Translations under genes and position numbers: made by a program
Shown here: piece by piece, positions 55,936-64,000 of the stretch
How the letters are laid out: each line of letters opens with the position of its first letter
Numbering within the stretch: position 1 is the stretch's first letter
The notes under the pieces: model-generated
Database searches by the model: none
Seen by the model: only the letters and a program-made list of their open reading frames with translations
Told to the model about the DNA's origin: nothing
NCBI RefSeq assembly: GCF_000383915.1
Contig: NZ_KB912942.1
Span: forward strand, 4,493,039-4,557,038
Reading direction: 5' to 3'
DNA: 64,000 bases
DNA from: Amycolatopsis benzoatilytica AK 16/65
GTDB lineage: Bacteria > Actinomycetota > Actinomycetes > Mycobacteriales > Pseudonocardiaceae

Positions 55936-57051
55936 TCAGGGCCGAACGCCCGGCAAATGCGTGTTCGCCCGCCGAACCTCCGACGCCAACGCGGGCACCT
56001 CGATCACCCGGCGTCCGGCCGCGACCAGCTGCTCGACCCCCTCGGCCTCCACGAACAGCGACGGCTCCCGCCAAGCCATCACCACGCGCGGAATCGCGGT
56101 CTCTAGAATCAGCTGCGTGCAGCTTTTCGGGTGCGACGCGCGGTCGCTGCACGGTTCGAGCGAGCTGTACATCGTCGCCGCAGCCAGCCGCGGATCACCC
56201 GGATCCAGCTTCGCCAGCGCCGACTCCTCCGCGTGGTTGCGCGGATCTCCCTCGCCGGAATGTCCGGTCGCCAGCACCGTTCCGTCCGGCAGCCCGACGA
56301 TCGCGCCGACCCGGAACGTGGAACTCGGCGGGCACTCGTCCGCGAGCTCGATCGCTTGCCGCAACCGCAGCACGTCCAGCGGCGAAGGCTCGGCCGCCGC
56401 ACGGTAACGCAGCACCGCGATCTCGCCGAGCCGCCGCACCTCGGTCAGTTCCAGCGGTCTCGGAAACGCACCCGGGCCGAGGAAGCGCGGCGCACGCGGA
56501 TCGCCGACCATGATCGGCGCGATCGCGAGCCGCAGTTCGTCGGCGAGTCCGGCGTCAAGGAACTGGGTGTGCACCGCGCCGCCTCCTTCGACCAGCAGCG
56601 TCCGGATCCCCCGCGCGCCCAGGTCATCCAGGATCCGCTCTAGCCGAGGCGGGCTGCCCGCGTCCACGACCGTCGCGACCGCAGCAAGACTGTCGGCGCT
56701 GCCGGGCGGCGCGTAAACGAGCTTCGCGGTGTCCCCGACCGTGAAAAACTTCGACTCCGGGTCGAGCTTGCCGCTGCTGGTGACGGTCACCTTGACCGGC
56801 TGCTCGGGCCGGCCGGCCTCGACCCGCTCGCGCCGCAGCTCCGTCGAGCGCACGAGAAGCCGAGGGTTGTCGGCCCGCACCGTGCCCGCGCCGACGAGGA
56901 TCGCGTCGGCCTCGGCACGGAGCCGGTCGACTTCCGCGAAGTCGTCCTCGTTGGACAGCAGGAGCCGGGCGCTGCCGGCGTCGTCCAGATAGCCGTCCAG
57001 CGATTGCGCTGCGGACAGCACCACGTGCGGCCGCCCGGTCGTCGTGCTCAT
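55936..57051 (-). CDS. RibD-like reductase-deaminase with inverted domain order
   Basis: 371 residues. The N-terminal half (to about 220) is the RibD_C / dihydrofolate-reductase-like domain: LSAAQSLDGYLDD, ADAILVGAGTVRADNPRLLV and TLLVEGGGAVHTQFLDAGLA. The C-terminal half is a zinc cytidine/deoxycytidylate-type deaminase: NHAEESALAKL with H and catalytic E, and SSLEPCSDRASHPKSCTQLI with the two zinc Cys. In E. coli and B. subtilis RibD the deaminase comes first. It could still do both riboflavin steps, or serve a deazapurine or flavin-analogue pathway. No rib genes are adjacent; downstream of ProA on the same strand with a 23-base gap. Confidence 0.88.
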   Translation of the reverse strand: MSTTTGRPHVVLSAAQSLDGYLDDAGSARLLLSNEDDFAEVDRLRAEADAILVGAGTVRADNPRLLVRSTELRRERVEAGRPEQPVKVTVTSSGKLDPESKFFTVGDTAKLVYAPPGSADSLAAVATVVDAGSPPRLERILDDLGARGIRTLLVEGGGAVHTQFLDAGLADELRLAIAPIMVGDPRAPRFLGPGAFPRPLELTEVRRLGEIAVLRYRAAAEPSPLDVLRLRQAIELADECPPSSTFRVGAIVGLPDGTVLATGHSGEGDPRNHAEESALAKLDPGDPRLAAATMYSSLEPCSDRASHPKSCTQLILETAIPRVVMAWREPSLFVEAEGVEQLVAAGRRVIEVPALASEVRRANTHLPGVRP

Positions 57052-57074
57052 GCGCTCATCGTGCCCCGCGTGGG

Positions 57075-58307
57075 TCAGGCAGGCACTACGGCGTACTGGC
57101 GTACGTACAAGTCGGTGTACGTCACCGGGCCGCGCGGCCCGGGCACCCGGTCCAGGTTGATGCCGGTCTCCGGCACCGCGAACAGCTTGAAGCCGTCGAG
57201 CAGCCGGGTCGGCGCGTTCCAGAACACACCGGTGCCGGTGTAGCCGTCGAAGAACTGCTCAGCGGCAGCCGGATTCTCGGTCGCGATCCCCGCGGCGAGT
57301 CCCGACGTGCGCTCGTTCGCGATCTCCACCGCGTCCGCGAGCCCGCCGACCTTCTCGACGGTCACGGTCGCCTCGTGCTCGGAGTCCAGCGCCCACTCGT
57401 AGCCGATCGGGTGCTCGTGCGGCGCGAGCGAAGGCGTGACCTTGCGCTCGGCCAGGGCCGACTCGATCTGCGGCCACACCGCGTCGTGCACGCCCTCGTG
57501 GATGAGCAGCAGGTTGAGCCGGTTGCAGACGCCGAGCCGGTCCAAGCTCGCGAACACGAGGTCCCGCACCTTGGCCGCGTCCGCCGCGACGTCGACGTAC
57601 AGCACGCCACCGCCGTCGGCGTGCGCCAGCGTGCCGACGCCGTGCACCGCGGCCTCGGTCGCCAGCGCGCGCGTGCTGTCCCCGCTTCCGCGCAGGATCA
57701 CGAGCGGCACCAGCCCAGGCAGCCGAACCAGCGCCGACGCGGCTTCCCGCTCGACACGCGGCACCAACTGCACCACGTCCGGGTTGATCCCGGCCGCCTC
57801 GAGCGCGGGCGCGATCACGACCTCGCGCAGCCGCTGCGCCGAACCGAGCGCAGCCGACCCGGTGCGCAGCACGCCGCCGTTGCGCGACTTCACCAGCTGC
57901 GACGCCACGTCGACCGTCACGTTCGGCCGCGCCTCGTAGTTCGCGCCGATGACGCCCACCGGACGCCGTCGCTCGACCAGCCGCAGCCCGCCGTCCAACG
58001 TGGACACCTCGATCGAGCGCTCCTGGTGCGGCGCGCCGGCCAGCAGCCGCAGCTGCTCGGCCATGCCGTCGAGCCGTTCCGGCGTGATGGTGAGCCGGTC
58101 AAGCAGCCCAGCGCTCATCCCGTCCGCAGTCGCCTTGGCGACGTCGGCCCGGTTCGCGTCGAGCACCGCTTCCCGGTGCTCGACGAGCCGCTCCGCCATC
58201 CCGACGAGCGCCGCGTCCACCGCGTCGTCCCCGGCGACCGCCAACGACGGCGCAGCCGCCTTCGCCGCCCGCGCGCACTCCTCGACGGCCTTCGCGACCT
58301 CGTCCAT
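57075..58307 (-). CDS. proA: Gamma-glutamyl phosphate reductase
   Basis: 410 residues. Reduces glutamyl-5-phosphate to glutamate-5-semialdehyde in proline synthesis. Aldehyde dehydrogenase fold with RPVGVIGANYEARPNVTVDV, the GSAALGSAQRLREV region, catalytic Cys in DRLGVCNRLNLLLIHEG and the C-terminal TGTGVFWNAPTRLLDGF and GPRGPVTYTDLYV. In most ProA the motif before Cys is KCNA/ACNA type, so CNRLN here is slightly diverged. ATG 58307 has GGGAGACAG upstream. proB is not adjacent. Confidence 0.93.
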   Translation of the reverse strand: MDEVAKAVEECARAAKAAAPSLAVAGDDAVDAALVGMAERLVEHREAVLDANRADVAKATADGMSAGLLDRLTITPERLDGMAEQLRLLAGAPHQERSIEVSTLDGGLRLVERRRPVGVIGANYEARPNVTVDVASQLVKSRNGGVLRTGSAALGSAQRLREVVIAPALEAAGINPDVVQLVPRVEREAASALVRLPGLVPLVILRGSGDSTRALATEAAVHGVGTLAHADGGGVLYVDVAADAAKVRDLVFASLDRLGVCNRLNLLLIHEGVHDAVWPQIESALAERKVTPSLAPHEHPIGYEWALDSEHEATVTVEKVGGLADAVEIANERTSGLAAGIATENPAAAEQFFDGYTGTGVFWNAPTRLLDGFKLFAVPETGINLDRVPGPRGPVTYTDLYVRQYAVVPA

Positions 58308-58516
58308 CGTCTGTCTCCCTCCGGCGGCATAGCAGACGTCTAGTCTGCCGTACCGACCACATTGGGCGACGACTGGCTCAGCCCTCGGGACGGGCGCAGG
58401 ACCCGCTGTGACCGGTTCCGCGCAGCGAGGCACCGGCCATCGAGCGGAGACTATGTCGCCGCTCACACCCAGCCCGCGTCACCAAACGCCGCCGACCGCC
58501 GGCAGCGACGATTCCG

Positions 58517-59308
58517 TCACGGCGCCAGCGGCTGCAGCAGCCACAGCCCGCCAGCGACGACACAGCTCGCCGTGAGCACGCCGAACACCAGCACCCACAG
58601 CACCGCGGGCACGGCGGTCAACCGGCCGAGCTGGTCGGCGTCGGAGTCGCGCGCCTGGCCACGTCGCCGTTTGAGCTGCAGCTCCACCACCGGCCGGACT
58701 CCGCCCAACAGCAGGAACCAGGTCAGCAGGTACACGAACGGAGCCTGCACGACCTTCGGCGCGACCAGAGCCACCAGCCCCAGCACGACCGCGCTCGCTA
58801 CCACCGTGAACACGCCGTACGCGTTGCGCACCATCAGCAGCACGCCGAGCAGCAGCAACGCGACCAGCACCAGCACCGCGGTGATCAGGTCGGACCCGAC
58901 CAGCGTCGCGAACAGCAGCCCGAGGACCGACGGCGCGATGTACCCGGCCATCGCAGTGAAGGCCATGCCGGGCCCTTCCGGCTTGCCGCGCGACACCGTG
59001 ACACCGGACGTGTCCGAATGCAGCCGGATCGATCGCAGCCGCCGGCCGACCAGGACCGCGGCCAGCGCGTGGCCGGCCTCGTGCACGATCGTGATGACGT
59101 TGCGCGCCCACCGCCACGGCGTCCCGCCGGTGAGCACCACCAGCAAGGCGACGCCACCGGTGACCAACGTGATGACACTCGGCGTATTCGCCTGCTGCAG
59201 CGCCGTGTTGACCGCGTCGCTGCCCGCGCTCAAGGCGGTGCCGGAGGCGCTTCCGGCACCCGGTCGGGCACTGAGAACGGTCGAGACGGCAAGTGCAGGC
59301 GTAATCAC
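58517..59308 (-). CDS. M50-like membrane metallopeptidase family protein
   Basis: 263 residues, about six membrane segments. The zinc motif HEAGH (76-80) sits in NVITIVHEAGHALAAVLVGR, inside a hydrophobic segment, followed by GVTVSRGKPEGPGMAFTAMA, which matches the M50B-like pattern of small site-2-protease relatives. The third zinc ligand is not obvious. Start GTG 59308 has GAGGTG upstream. Genes of this type are common single-copy in actinobacteria; substrate unknown. It stands alone downstream of ProA. Confidence 0.85.
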   Translation of the reverse strand: MITPALAVSTVLSARPGAGSASGTALSAGSDAVNTALQQANTPSVITLVTGGVALLVVLTGGTPWRWARNVITIVHEAGHALAAVLVGRRLRSIRLHSDTSGVTVSRGKPEGPGMAFTAMAGYIAPSVLGLLFATLVGSDLITAVLVLVALLLLGVLLMVRNAYGVFTVVASAVVLGLVALVAPKVVQAPFVYLLTWFLLLGGVRPVVELQLKRRRGQARDSDADQLGRLTAVPAVLWVLVFGVLTASCVVAGGLWLLQPLAP

Positions 59309-59435
59309 GCCGACACCTCACCACAAGCTCTATCTGGCCGCTGTGAGTGCCCGGGCAAGCGCCGCGGACCGCGGTTCGCTATGGCGGCGGCCTCATTCCA
59401 TCCGGCCTCCTCTCTGCCGATGCTCGCCGCGTCGC

Positions 59436-60362
59436 TCAGTCCATCGGCTCCTCCGGAACCGACCGCAGCAGCTCATCCAGCCGGAAGAGGTGCGCGGCCC
59501 ACGACCGGTACGGCCGCCAGCTGTCCGCCAAGCGCTCGAGTTGATCCGGCGGGGTGTCCGCCGGCAGCTCGTACTCTTTGCGGAGGAGCTCGTGCAAGCG
59601 GGCGTCCAGCCGGGGAAAGAGGTCCGGGTGCCCGGCGCCGTGCAGCAGGATCTGCTCAGCGGAGTAGGGGCCGATGCCCGGGATCGCCGACAACCGCGAC
59701 ACCGCTTCGGAGATCGGCAGGTCGACGAGTTCCCCCGCGTCGAGCCGTCCGGCGACGGCGGCTCGGGCGACCGCTCGAAGCCGGCCGAGCCGGAAGTTCC
59801 CGACGGACGGTTCGTTGCTCAGCTCGATCAGAATCTCCGGCGCGGGAAAGGAAACGAGCCCGTCCTCCCCGGTCGGCCGGCCGTGCCGGGCGGCGAGTTC
59901 CGCACGGAACCGGAACGCCTGATTCTCGCGCATCCCCTGGGTGAATACCGTCCAGCACGCTGCTTCGTACGGTGACGAGTGCAGCGCCGGACGAGCGCCC
60001 GGATACCGCGCCTGCAGCCGCCGGACCACCGAATCGCGGGCGGCGATCTCGACGAACCCGGAATCGTCGAGATCGAGCGAGAGCATCCGGCGCACCTGCG
60101 CGACGACCGGCGCGGCGATCTCCACGGGCGCGGCCACCCCGACTTCGACCAGCCCCGGGGATCTCTGGCGGATCGCCGCTCCGGCGTGCGTCCAGCTGCC
60201 GTCCGCCGGGAAGGCGAGGCGCAGCACACCGGCTTCGAGCGCGACCGAGCCGGCCCGGCCGGACCGGACGAGCCACTGTCCGGCCGCGGTCAGGTCGAAG
60301 GCTCCGCGGACGGCGATCTCGCCGGTCGGCAGGTCGATCGGGCGCAGGATCGGTGCGGTCAT
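59436..60362 (-). CDS. AlkA-type DNA-3-methyladenine glycosylase
   Basis: 308 residues. Base-excision repair of alkylated bases. The helix-hairpin-helix with glycine/proline loop is LSAIPGIGPYSAEQILLHGA and the catalytic Asp is D253 in LFPRLDARL. WTVFTQGMRENQAFRFRAEL is the typical helix before it. An N-terminal half-barrel of about 110 residues is present as in AlkA. No Ada-type methyltransferase is fused or adjacent. Confidence 0.9.
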   Translation of the reverse strand: MTAPILRPIDLPTGEIAVRGAFDLTAAGQWLVRSGRAGSVALEAGVLRLAFPADGSWTHAGAAIRQRSPGLVEVGVAAPVEIAAPVVAQVRRMLSLDLDDSGFVEIAARDSVVRRLQARYPGARPALHSSPYEAACWTVFTQGMRENQAFRFRAELAARHGRPTGEDGLVSFPAPEILIELSNEPSVGNFRLGRLRAVARAAVAGRLDAGELVDLPISEAVSRLSAIPGIGPYSAEQILLHGAGHPDLFPRLDARLHELLRKEYELPADTPPDQLERLADSWRPYRSWAAHLFRLDELLRSVPEEPMD

Positions 60363-60465
60363 CGGACGGTCCTCCTCGCTGGCCTCCGCGGGTCGGAGAC
60401 CGTGCGAACGACGTTAGGAGCGAGCACCGACAAGGTGGGGACTCGAACGCCTGATCGGGCAGATC

Positions 60466-60481
60466 TTCACTCTTACGAGTG
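60466..60481. promoter_or_regulatory. Inverted repeat upstream of the methyltransferase gene
   Basis: TCACTCTTACGAGTGA: perfect 6-bp arms around TTAC, 48-63 bases upstream of the GTG start. A possible operator; ATACTG downstream may be a -10 element. Confidence 0.4.
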
Positions 60482-60528
60482 ATGGGTCCGTGCCGCATAC
60501 TGCCGGTATCCCCAGCGAGAGGACCCCC

Positions 60529-61290
60529 GTGCCCCACCACAGCACCCAGGAGCGGCTGGCCGGCCTGCTCGCCGAGCCGGCCACGGCTGTCGACGGCTTC
60601 CTCGACACGCTCGGCGACGCGCCCCAGGCGGGCCCGCCTACCGGGCTGACCCAGCGGCTGATGCGCACCTCCCTGCTGCCGCAGGTCTACGAGCGATACT
60701 GGCGGCCAGTCCTCGGCCGGTTCCTCAAAGGCCCGGGCGGGCCCAGCATGACCGGCGAGGTCGAACTGGCCGCCGAACGGCTCGCGTTGCAACCGGGCCA
60801 GGTCGTGCTCGACGTCGCCTGCGGGACCGGCCGGTTCACCCGGGCGTTCGGCGAGGCGGTGCGCCCGGACGGCCTCGCGATCGGCCTCGACGGCGCTCGC
60901 ACCATGCTTTCGCGCGCCGTCAAGGAAACCTCGTCCCCGACAGTCGCTTATCTTCGGGCGGACGCGGTCGAACCTCCGCTGCGTTCGTCCACTGTGGACG
61001 CGATTTGCTGTTTCGCGGCGCTGCACATGTTCGCGGAACCGGAACGCGCGTTGGACTCGTTCGCTCGCATCCTCCGTCCGGGCGGCCGGATCGTGCTGCT
61101 CACCAGCGCCCGCCGGGACTGGCAGCCGGCCCGGATCCTCGACACCGCAGGAGGAATCGCCAGCGGGCAGCGCATGTTCGACCGCGGCGAGATCTCGGCG
61201 AGCTTGCGCGCACGGGGCTTCGAAGAGGTCCGCGAACAGTACTTCGGCGTCGCCCAGCTCGTCTCCGGCAGGTTGTCCGACGTGCGGTGA
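60529..61290 (+). CDS. Class I SAM-dependent methyltransferase
   Basis: 253 residues from GTG 60529, with GAGAGGA five to six bases upstream; an earlier GTG at 60490 lacks that support. SAM-binding motif VVLDVACGTGRFTRAFGEAV, then AIGLDGARTMLSRAV, and the DAVEPPLRSSTVDAICCFAA strand, with LRPGGRIVLLTSAR. It resembles UbiE/COQ5-like small-molecule methyltransferases. Substrate not predictable. Transcribed toward the M20 gene, 28 bases away. Confidence 0.88.
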   Translation: MPHHSTQERLAGLLAEPATAVDGFLDTLGDAPQAGPPTGLTQRLMRTSLLPQVYERYWRPVLGRFLKGPGGPSMTGEVELAAERLALQPGQVVLDVACGTGRFTRAFGEAVRPDGLAIGLDGARTMLSRAVKETSSPTVAYLRADAVEPPLRSSTVDAICCFAALHMFAEPERALDSFARILRPGGRIVLLTSARRDWQPARILDTAGGIASGQRMFDRGEISASLRARGFEEVREQYFGVAQLVSGRLSDVR

Positions 61291-61318
61291 TCCATTTCTG
61301 TCGGGGCGCGGGACTAGC

Positions 61319-62650
61319 ATGCGAACCATGACCCACGTCACTCCCGTCCCGCCCGACGACAGCTACCTCCGCTCCCTGGTCGACGCGACCGCCGACGCGG
61401 TTGCCGCCGCCGAACCGCTCGGTTCCGAGTACGCCGGAGCCGACCCGGAAATCCGTGCTGCGGTTGAAGAAGAAGTACGCGCCCGGGGGGACGAACTCGT
61501 CGCGCTCAGCCAAGACCTGCACGCACACCCGGAAGAAGGGTTCGCCGAACGCCGGTCGGTCGGCGCGCTCGCTGAACTGCTGCGAGCACGCGGGCACGAA
61601 GTCACCGTCGGTCTGGGCGGGCTCGACACGGCGCTGCGCACCGGAACGCCGGACAACGACGGTCCGCACATCGCCGTCCTGGCCGAGTACGACGCGCTGC
61701 CCGGTTTGGGACACGGCTGCGGACACAACGTCATCTGCACCGCCGGAGCAGGCGGGTTCCTCGGCGCGGCAGCAGTGGCGGAGCGGCTGGGCGGCCGGGT
61801 GTCGCTGGTGGGCACCCCGGCAGAGGAAGGCGGGGGCGGCAAGGAAACTCTTGCCCGGGCCGGAATTTTCGACGACATCGACGCGGTGATCATGCTGCAT
61901 CCGTTCAGCCACGACATCGCCCTGCACCCGTTTCTCGGCAGGCGGCAGCTGGAGATGGTGTTCCACGGCGTCGGCGCACATGCGTCCGCGCAGCCGTTCA
62001 TGGGCCGCAACGCACTGGATGCCGCGGTAGCCGCTTACCAAGGCGTTTCCGCGCTGCGGCAGCAATTGCCCGCCAGCGACCGGGTGCACGGCGTCTTCAC
62101 CGACGGCGGCGCACGGCCGAACGTGATCCCGGCGCGGGCCGCGCTCCTGTTCTACCTGCGGTCGGCCAATCCGGAGACGCTGCGCGACCTAGGCTCCCGG
62201 ATGACCGCGATCGCCCGCGGCGCGGCCGAAATGACCGGCTGCGGAGTGGAGTTGAACTGGGACTCCCAACCGGCCTACCTGCCGATCAGGTTCAACACCA
62301 CGCTGGCCGGCCGGTGGACCGCCAATCAGCTCGGCACCGGACGGAAACCGCTGCCGCCGGGCATCGTGCCGGAATTCCTGACCGGCAGCACAGACCTGGG
62401 CAATTTATCCTTCCGGATGCCCGCGCTGCACCCGATGATCGCCGTTTCCGGGCCGACAGTCGCATTGCACACCAAGGAATTCGCCGAAGCCGCCGGCTCG
62501 CCTGCGGGTGATCAAGCGGTGCTCGACGGCGCACTGGGCCTGGCCCTGACCGCCGCCGACTACCTGGCGGACGCGGAGTTGCGCAAAGCAGTGCACGACG
62601 AGTTCGAGGCATCGGGAGGAGCGTTCGACGTGCCCAGCTTCTTCGGCTGA
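61319..62650 (+). CDS. M20-family amidohydrolase (AbgB/IAA-amino-acid hydrolase type)
   Basis: 443 residues. Metal ligands of the M20D group are visible in LHAHPEEGFAERRSVGALAE, VLAEYDALPGLGHGCGHNV and GTPAEEGGGGKETLARAG; the dimerisation insert has FHGVGAHASAQPFMGRNALD. Hydrolyses amides such as p-aminobenzoyl-glutamate or N-acyl amino acids; specificity unknown. Two in-frame ATGs, 61319 and 61328, have no clear RBS; TAGCAT (61315-61320) may be a -10 that makes 61328 leaderless. Confidence 0.9.
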   Translation: MRTMTHVTPVPPDDSYLRSLVDATADAVAAAEPLGSEYAGADPEIRAAVEEEVRARGDELVALSQDLHAHPEEGFAERRSVGALAELLRARGHEVTVGLGGLDTALRTGTPDNDGPHIAVLAEYDALPGLGHGCGHNVICTAGAGGFLGAAAVAERLGGRVSLVGTPAEEGGGGKETLARAGIFDDIDAVIMLHPFSHDIALHPFLGRRQLEMVFHGVGAHASAQPFMGRNALDAAVAAYQGVSALRQQLPASDRVHGVFTDGGARPNVIPARAALLFYLRSANPETLRDLGSRMTAIARGAAEMTGCGVELNWDSQPAYLPIRFNTTLAGRWTANQLGTGRKPLPPGIVPEFLTGSTDLGNLSFRMPALHPMIAVSGPTVALHTKEFAEAAGSPAGDQAVLDGALGLALTAADYLADAELRKAVHDEFEASGGAFDVPSFFG

Positions 62651-62859
62651 CGGACGGCGTGGACGGTCGCGGAGGCTGGTGAGCACGGGTAAGCCGGGAA
62701 GGGAGTGGAGGCGCGGCTTTCGGCTTGCTGGCTGAGGGCCATTGCCCGGGCAGCGGCGGGCTACCTGGGCAGCAGCTGAGAATTCTCAGCTGATTCTTCT
62801 CAGCAAAGCCGGTGGGATTTCCACAGGATTCTCCTAACCTCGGACGCGAACCTGAGTGC

Positions 62860-64000
62860 ATGACCGAGAACGAGAGCCGGCCCGGCCCCGCCACCCCCGG
62901 TGGGCGTCAGCCGCACCAGAGCAGTGAGCAGCAGTACGGCCAGTACGCGGCCGGCTCGAGTCCGCTCGGCGGCGGATGGCAACTGCCCGGTGGCGAGGAA
63001 GCGCCCACAGGCCAGCAGCCGATGCCGAACCGCACGCCGCCGCAGCCCGCGGCCCACCTGCGCCAGCCGGATTTCCAGCAGTCCGAAGCCACCAGGCAGC
63101 AGGGCGTCAGGCAGCAGGGTGTCAACACGTATTGGTCGGCAGAGGCGCTTCGTCCGGAACTGGGCGCGGCTCCGCAGCCCGGTCATCAGCGGCCCGGCAC
63201 CCCCAACTACGGCCCGATGCCGCCCGTCCCCCAGCCCGGTCAGCCGCCTGCCGCATTGGCCGGGGCGCCGAAGCGGCGGGGCCGGCTCGCGGCACTCGTC
63301 GGGGCGACCGCGCTCGCCGCGGCGCTTCTCGGCGGCGGGGCCGGCGCGGCGATCGTCGGACTGACCTCCGGCGACAGCTCAGCGATCAGCGCGTCCTCGA
63401 CCGCGACCGGGAAGACGGTCAGCAACACCTCCCCGTCCGGCGACGTCAGCACCATCGCCGCGAAGGTCCTGCCCAGCGTGGTGCAGGTAAACGTCACTAC
63501 CGCTCAGGGCACTGCGATCGGGTCCGGCGTCATCCTCACCGGCGACGGGCGGATCCTCACCAACGCGCATGTCGTCCAGGGCGCGCGGTCGGTCACGGTT
63601 ACCACGTCGGACGGCAAGAAGTACCAGGCCCAAGTCGTCGGCTCGAACACCAAGAGCGACATCGCCGTGGTCCAGGCCCAGGGCGCGAGCGGGCTGTCCG
63701 CCGCGACGCTGGGCGACTCCGGGAAGCTCGTCGTCGGGCAGCAGGTCGTCGCGATCGGGTCGCCGGGCGGGCTGCAGAACACCGTCACCAGCGGCATCGT
63801 CAGCGCGCTCAACCGGCCGCTCGCGGACGTCGGCGGCAGCGAAAGCCAGCAGGGCAGCGGACCGTTCGGCAGGCAGACCTCGAACAGCACCTCCGGTCCC
63901 AGCTACACCGCGATCCAGACGGACGCCTCGATCAACCAGGGCAACTCGGGCGGCGCGCTGGTCGACAGCCAGGGCCAGGTGATCGGCATCAACTCGGCGA
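62860..64000 (+). CDS. HtrA-like membrane serine protease, 3' end outside the window
   Basis: The frame is open to the window end (380 residues seen). A Gln/Pro/Gly-rich cytoplasmic tail of about 140 residues leads to KRRGRLAALVGATALAAALL (one membrane segment, about 141-168), then a trypsin-like domain with His237 in LTNAHVVQG, Asp267 in KSDIAVVQAQ and Ser363 in INQGNSGGALVDS. The domain order matches actinobacterial HtrA/PepD proteases, which usually add a PDZ domain that would lie beyond the edge. Serves periplasmic/cell-surface protein quality control. The first codon is ATG 62860; GATTCTTCTCAGC upstream may contain the promoter. Confidence 0.9.
   Translation, partial: MTENESRPGPATPGGRQPHQSSEQQYGQYAAGSSPLGGGWQLPGGEEAPTGQQPMPNRTPPQPAAHLRQPDFQQSEATRQQGVRQQGVNTYWSAEALRPELGAAPQPGHQRPGTPNYGPMPPVPQPGQPPAALAGAPKRRGRLAALVGATALAAALLGGGAGAAIVGLTSGDSSAISASSTATGKTVSNTSPSGDVSTIAAKVLPSVVQVNVTTAQGTAIGSGVILTGDGRILTNAHVVQGARSVTVTTSDGKKYQAQVVGSNTKSDIAVVQAQGASGLSAATLGDSGKLVVGQQVVAIGSPGGLQNTVTSGIVSALNRPLADVGGSESQQGSGPFGRQTSNSTSGPSYTAIQTDASINQGNSGGALVDSQGQVIGINSA

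Noticed and set aside
60430..60460. GTTCGAGTCCCCAC on the minus strand, like a tRNA T-arm
   Set aside because: The neighbouring bases do not pair into a T stem, and no D arm, anticodon arm or acceptor stem could be built.

Overview
The window comes from a high-GC actinobacterium. Start codons are often GTG, genes overlap by 1-4 bases, and the gene content (an Emb-type arabinosyltransferase, an aerobic cobalamin pathway with fused CobIJ, many TetR/MarR regulators) fits a mycolata-like or Pseudonocardiales genome. The dispersed 53-55 bp palindrome makes Amycolatopsis my best guess, but that is inference. No tRNA, rRNA, phage, integrase, insertion sequence or CRISPR array was seen. This is chromosomal core plus soft-accessory sequence.

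Layout. 0-9.2 kb: a YciI/ECF sigma pair, TrpB2-like synthase, PIG-L deacetylase, RidA, MtnA, a P450-ferredoxin pair and a TetR-controlled oxidoreductase. 8.8-14.8 kb: a MarR-controlled flavin monooxygenase and MFS pump, a second TetR behind a 95-bp tandem duplication, a decayed phosphotransferase, and a YigZ protein. 15.4-21.5 kb: glutamate synthase gltBD. 21.5-24.2 kb: hairpin array, one frameshifted gene and three unknown proteins.

24.2-54.3 kb is a large split cobalamin locus: cobQ-cobD (minus), cobU-cobT-cobS (plus), chlID-cobO-cobB-cobC (minus), cobL-cobM-(Gfo/Idh)-cobK-bluB (plus), cobG-cobH-cobIJ (minus) and riboswitch-cobN (plus). Together these give most of the late oxygen-dependent (CobG/CobN) route from precorrin-2 to adenosylcobalamin, including lower-ligand synthesis by BluB. 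Interspersed genes are a Tat-exported glycosidase-like lipoprotein, an Emb arabinosyltransferase, an Fsr-like MFS pump with AraC regulator, and an ABC-2 exporter with a small XRE regulator. The only cobalamin riboswitch is before cobN.

54.5-64 kb: a secreted GH18 chitinase behind a DasR-like operator, a RibD-like protein with inverted domain order, ProA, an M50-like membrane peptidase, AlkA-type glycosylase, a methyltransferase, an M20 amidohydrolase and an HtrA-like protease cut by the window edge.

No clearly new defence or biosynthetic system was found. The most interesting structure is a family of long GTGAAGGGGCC-type palindromes at five loci, two of which run into genes and supply a stop codon or a C-terminal tail. 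Next are an over-represented TCCAC(A/T)GTGG palindrome in coding DNA, the 95-bp tandem duplication, a 73-bp offset repeat that separates gltB from gltD, and the inverted RibD.
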